DNA from: a candidate division GN15 bacterium
Lineage (GTDB): Bacteria; Zixibacteria; MSB-5A5; GN15; FEB-12
Reading direction: 5' to 3'
NCBI GenBank assembly: GCA_014729205.1
Contig: WJKG01000432.1
Location: 1-6,705 of the forward strand
Length of the DNA stretch: 6,705 nt
Within the stretch, counting starts at the first letter, position 1. Every line of letters starts with the position of its first letter. Shown piece after piece: positions 6,172 to 6,705 of the stretch. The notes beneath the pieces are model-generated. The model did not search any database, was not told the DNA's origin, and saw nothing but the letters and a program-made list of their open reading frames with translations. A program made the translations under genes and the position numbers.

Positions 6172-6210
6172 TTCCATTCGATAAGAAGCCTTACTTCAAC
6201 AGCTTGACAA
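6172..6210. repeat. Bipartite direct repeat, copy B (over the hydrolase stop codon)
   Basis: TTCCATTCGATAA (6172-6184), a 13-nt spacer, AACAGCTTG (6198-6206), one variable base, CAA (6208-6210). The spacer holds the TAA stop of the isochorismatase-family gene (6193-6191), and the second block encodes its last residues, so part of this copy is coding sequence. The minus-strand spacer can form a short GAAG/CTTC hairpin across the stop. Copy A is 349 bp away in the same orientation. Confidence 0.8.
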
Positions 6211-6705
6211 CCTCGCGGAAAGTCTCCGTGCCAGCTGTACCCATAATCTCAAACAGCGCCATCTCAACGCAACTGATAATGGCCCCTTCCTGGCGCATGC
6301 GGTCCAGCCCGACCCGGTAATTGAGCTCCACTCGTGAAGAAACACAGTCGGCCAACACATGCACCTCATAGCCGGCTTTCAGTAAGTCCCGGGCGGTCTG
6401 GTAGACACAGATATGGGTCTCAATTCCGGCCAGAATGACTTGTTTACGCCCGAGACTCTGCAGTTGCACATTGAACGGTTCGTGTCCGCAGCAGGAGAAA
6501 CAGGGCTTGATTACAGGCTGGTGCCCTTCAAGGGTCTGTTTGATTTCAGGAACCGTTTCGCCCAGTTTGTCGGGAAGCTGTTCGTTCCAGATGATGGGAA
6601 TATCCAGCACTCCACAAGCCTTGATGATGCGGTTGACGTTGGCGTACAGATCTTCGCGGCGGTACATGAGGGTGGCCAGTCGGCCCTGGATATCAATAAT
6701 ATCGA
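6191..6705 (-). CDS. YcaC-like isochorismatase-family hydrolase (partial, 5' end missing)
   Basis: The window shows the last 170 residues; the frame continues to the right edge, so only a short N-terminal piece is missing. The family's Asp-Lys-Cys catalytic triad is visible: Asp in IIDIQ (visible residue 4), Lys in VIKPCFS (residue 66) and the nucleophilic Cys in GIETHICV (residue 99). The C-terminal part (LADCVSSR, then RMRQEGA, then ALFEIMGTAG, then FREVVKLLK) fits the YcaC-related branch of isochorismatase-like cysteine hydrolases, small soluble cytoplasmic enzymes whose substrates are mostly unknown (amide or isochorismate-type bonds). An ATG at 6667 is internal, since it would remove the catalytic Asp. 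It is on the same strand as the tmc/hmc operon but 443 bp upstream, so a functional link is not implied. The stop codon lies in repeat copy B. Confidence 0.9.
   Translation of the reverse strand, partial: DIIDIQGRLATLMYRREDLYANVNRIIKACGVLDIPIIWNEQLPDKLGETVPEIKQTLEGHQPVIKPCFSCCGHEPFNVQLQSLGRKQVILAGIETHICVYQTARDLLKAGYEVHVLADCVSSRVELNYRVGLDRMRQEGAIISCVEMALFEIMGTAGTETFREVVKLLK

Larger units (their letters stand above)
5748..6190. other. 443-bp intergenic regulatory region upstream of the tmc/hmc operon
   Basis: No convincing gene lies here. The stretch is clearly more AT-rich than the flanking genes. It contains two candidate promoters for tmcD, a 22-bp dyad, a tandem 10-bp repeat and two copies of a bipartite repeat, listed separately. 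A 96-codon frame on the minus strand (6148-5858) lacks a ribosome binding site, and its composition (Ile/Ser/Phe-rich, no recognisable motif) does not look like a protein. No hairpin followed by a T-run was found after the upstream hydrolase gene, so read-through into the operon cannot be excluded. Confidence 0.7.

Noticed and set aside
5748..6190. Insertion sequence or MITE between the two repeat copies
   Set aside because: The copies are direct, their spacers differ, no terminal inverted repeats were found inside them, and no transposase fragment is visible.
6185..6197. Terminator hairpin at the hydrolase stop codon
   Set aside because: The GAAG/CTTC stem is only four base pairs and no T-run follows.
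1..6705. tRNA, rRNA or CRISPR array
   Set aside because: No cloverleaf, rRNA-like stretch or regularly spaced repeat array was seen; the periodic pattern in tmcD is protein-coding repeat structure.

Overview
The window carries one long minus-strand gene cluster that reads as an energy-metabolism operon of an anaerobe, most likely a sulfate reducer or a relative (Desulfobacterota or a candidate phylum with similar respiration). The evidence is the set of genes: a 16-heme HmcA-type cytochrome c, an HmcB/DsrO-type periplasmic four-cluster ferredoxin, a TmcB/HmcF-type CCG-domain iron-sulfur protein, a TmcC/HmcE-type membrane cytochrome b and the tryptophan-rich repeat protein TmcD. These families belong to the transmembrane redox complexes Hmc, Tmc and Dsr of sulfate reducers. 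The species cannot be named from the sequence.

Layout, read in the direction of transcription (right to left). Positions 6705-6191: 3' part of a YcaC-like isochorismatase-family hydrolase, cut by the window edge. Positions 6190-5748: a 443-bp non-coding stretch, more AT-rich than the genes, with candidate promoters, a 22-bp dyad, two tandem 10-bp repeats and a bipartite direct repeat of which one copy spans the hydrolase stop codon and the other lies in the predicted promoter/leader of the operon. Then tmcD (5747-4482), tmcC-like (4433-3786), tmcB-like (3769-2432), hmcA (2435-867, overlapping tmcB by ATGA) and hmcB-like (832-1, running off the window). Gaps are 48, 16, -4 and 34 bp, so these five genes are very probably co-transcribed.

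How they could work together (inference from the families): the periplasmic multiheme cytochrome and four-cluster ferredoxin exchange electrons with periplasmic cytochromes or hydrogenases. The membrane cytochrome b, and probably an NrfD-type protein encoded just beyond the left edge, connect to the quinone pool. The cytoplasmic CCG protein with TmcD connects to a cytoplasmic redox partner. The order cytochrome b, CCG protein, cytochrome c, TAT ferredoxin is that of dsrM-K-J-O, but a 16-heme HmcA occupies the position of the small triheme DsrJ and TmcD leads the operon. This mixed Tmc/Hmc module with Dsr gene order is the main point of interest. The non-random repeat architecture in the upstream region is the second.
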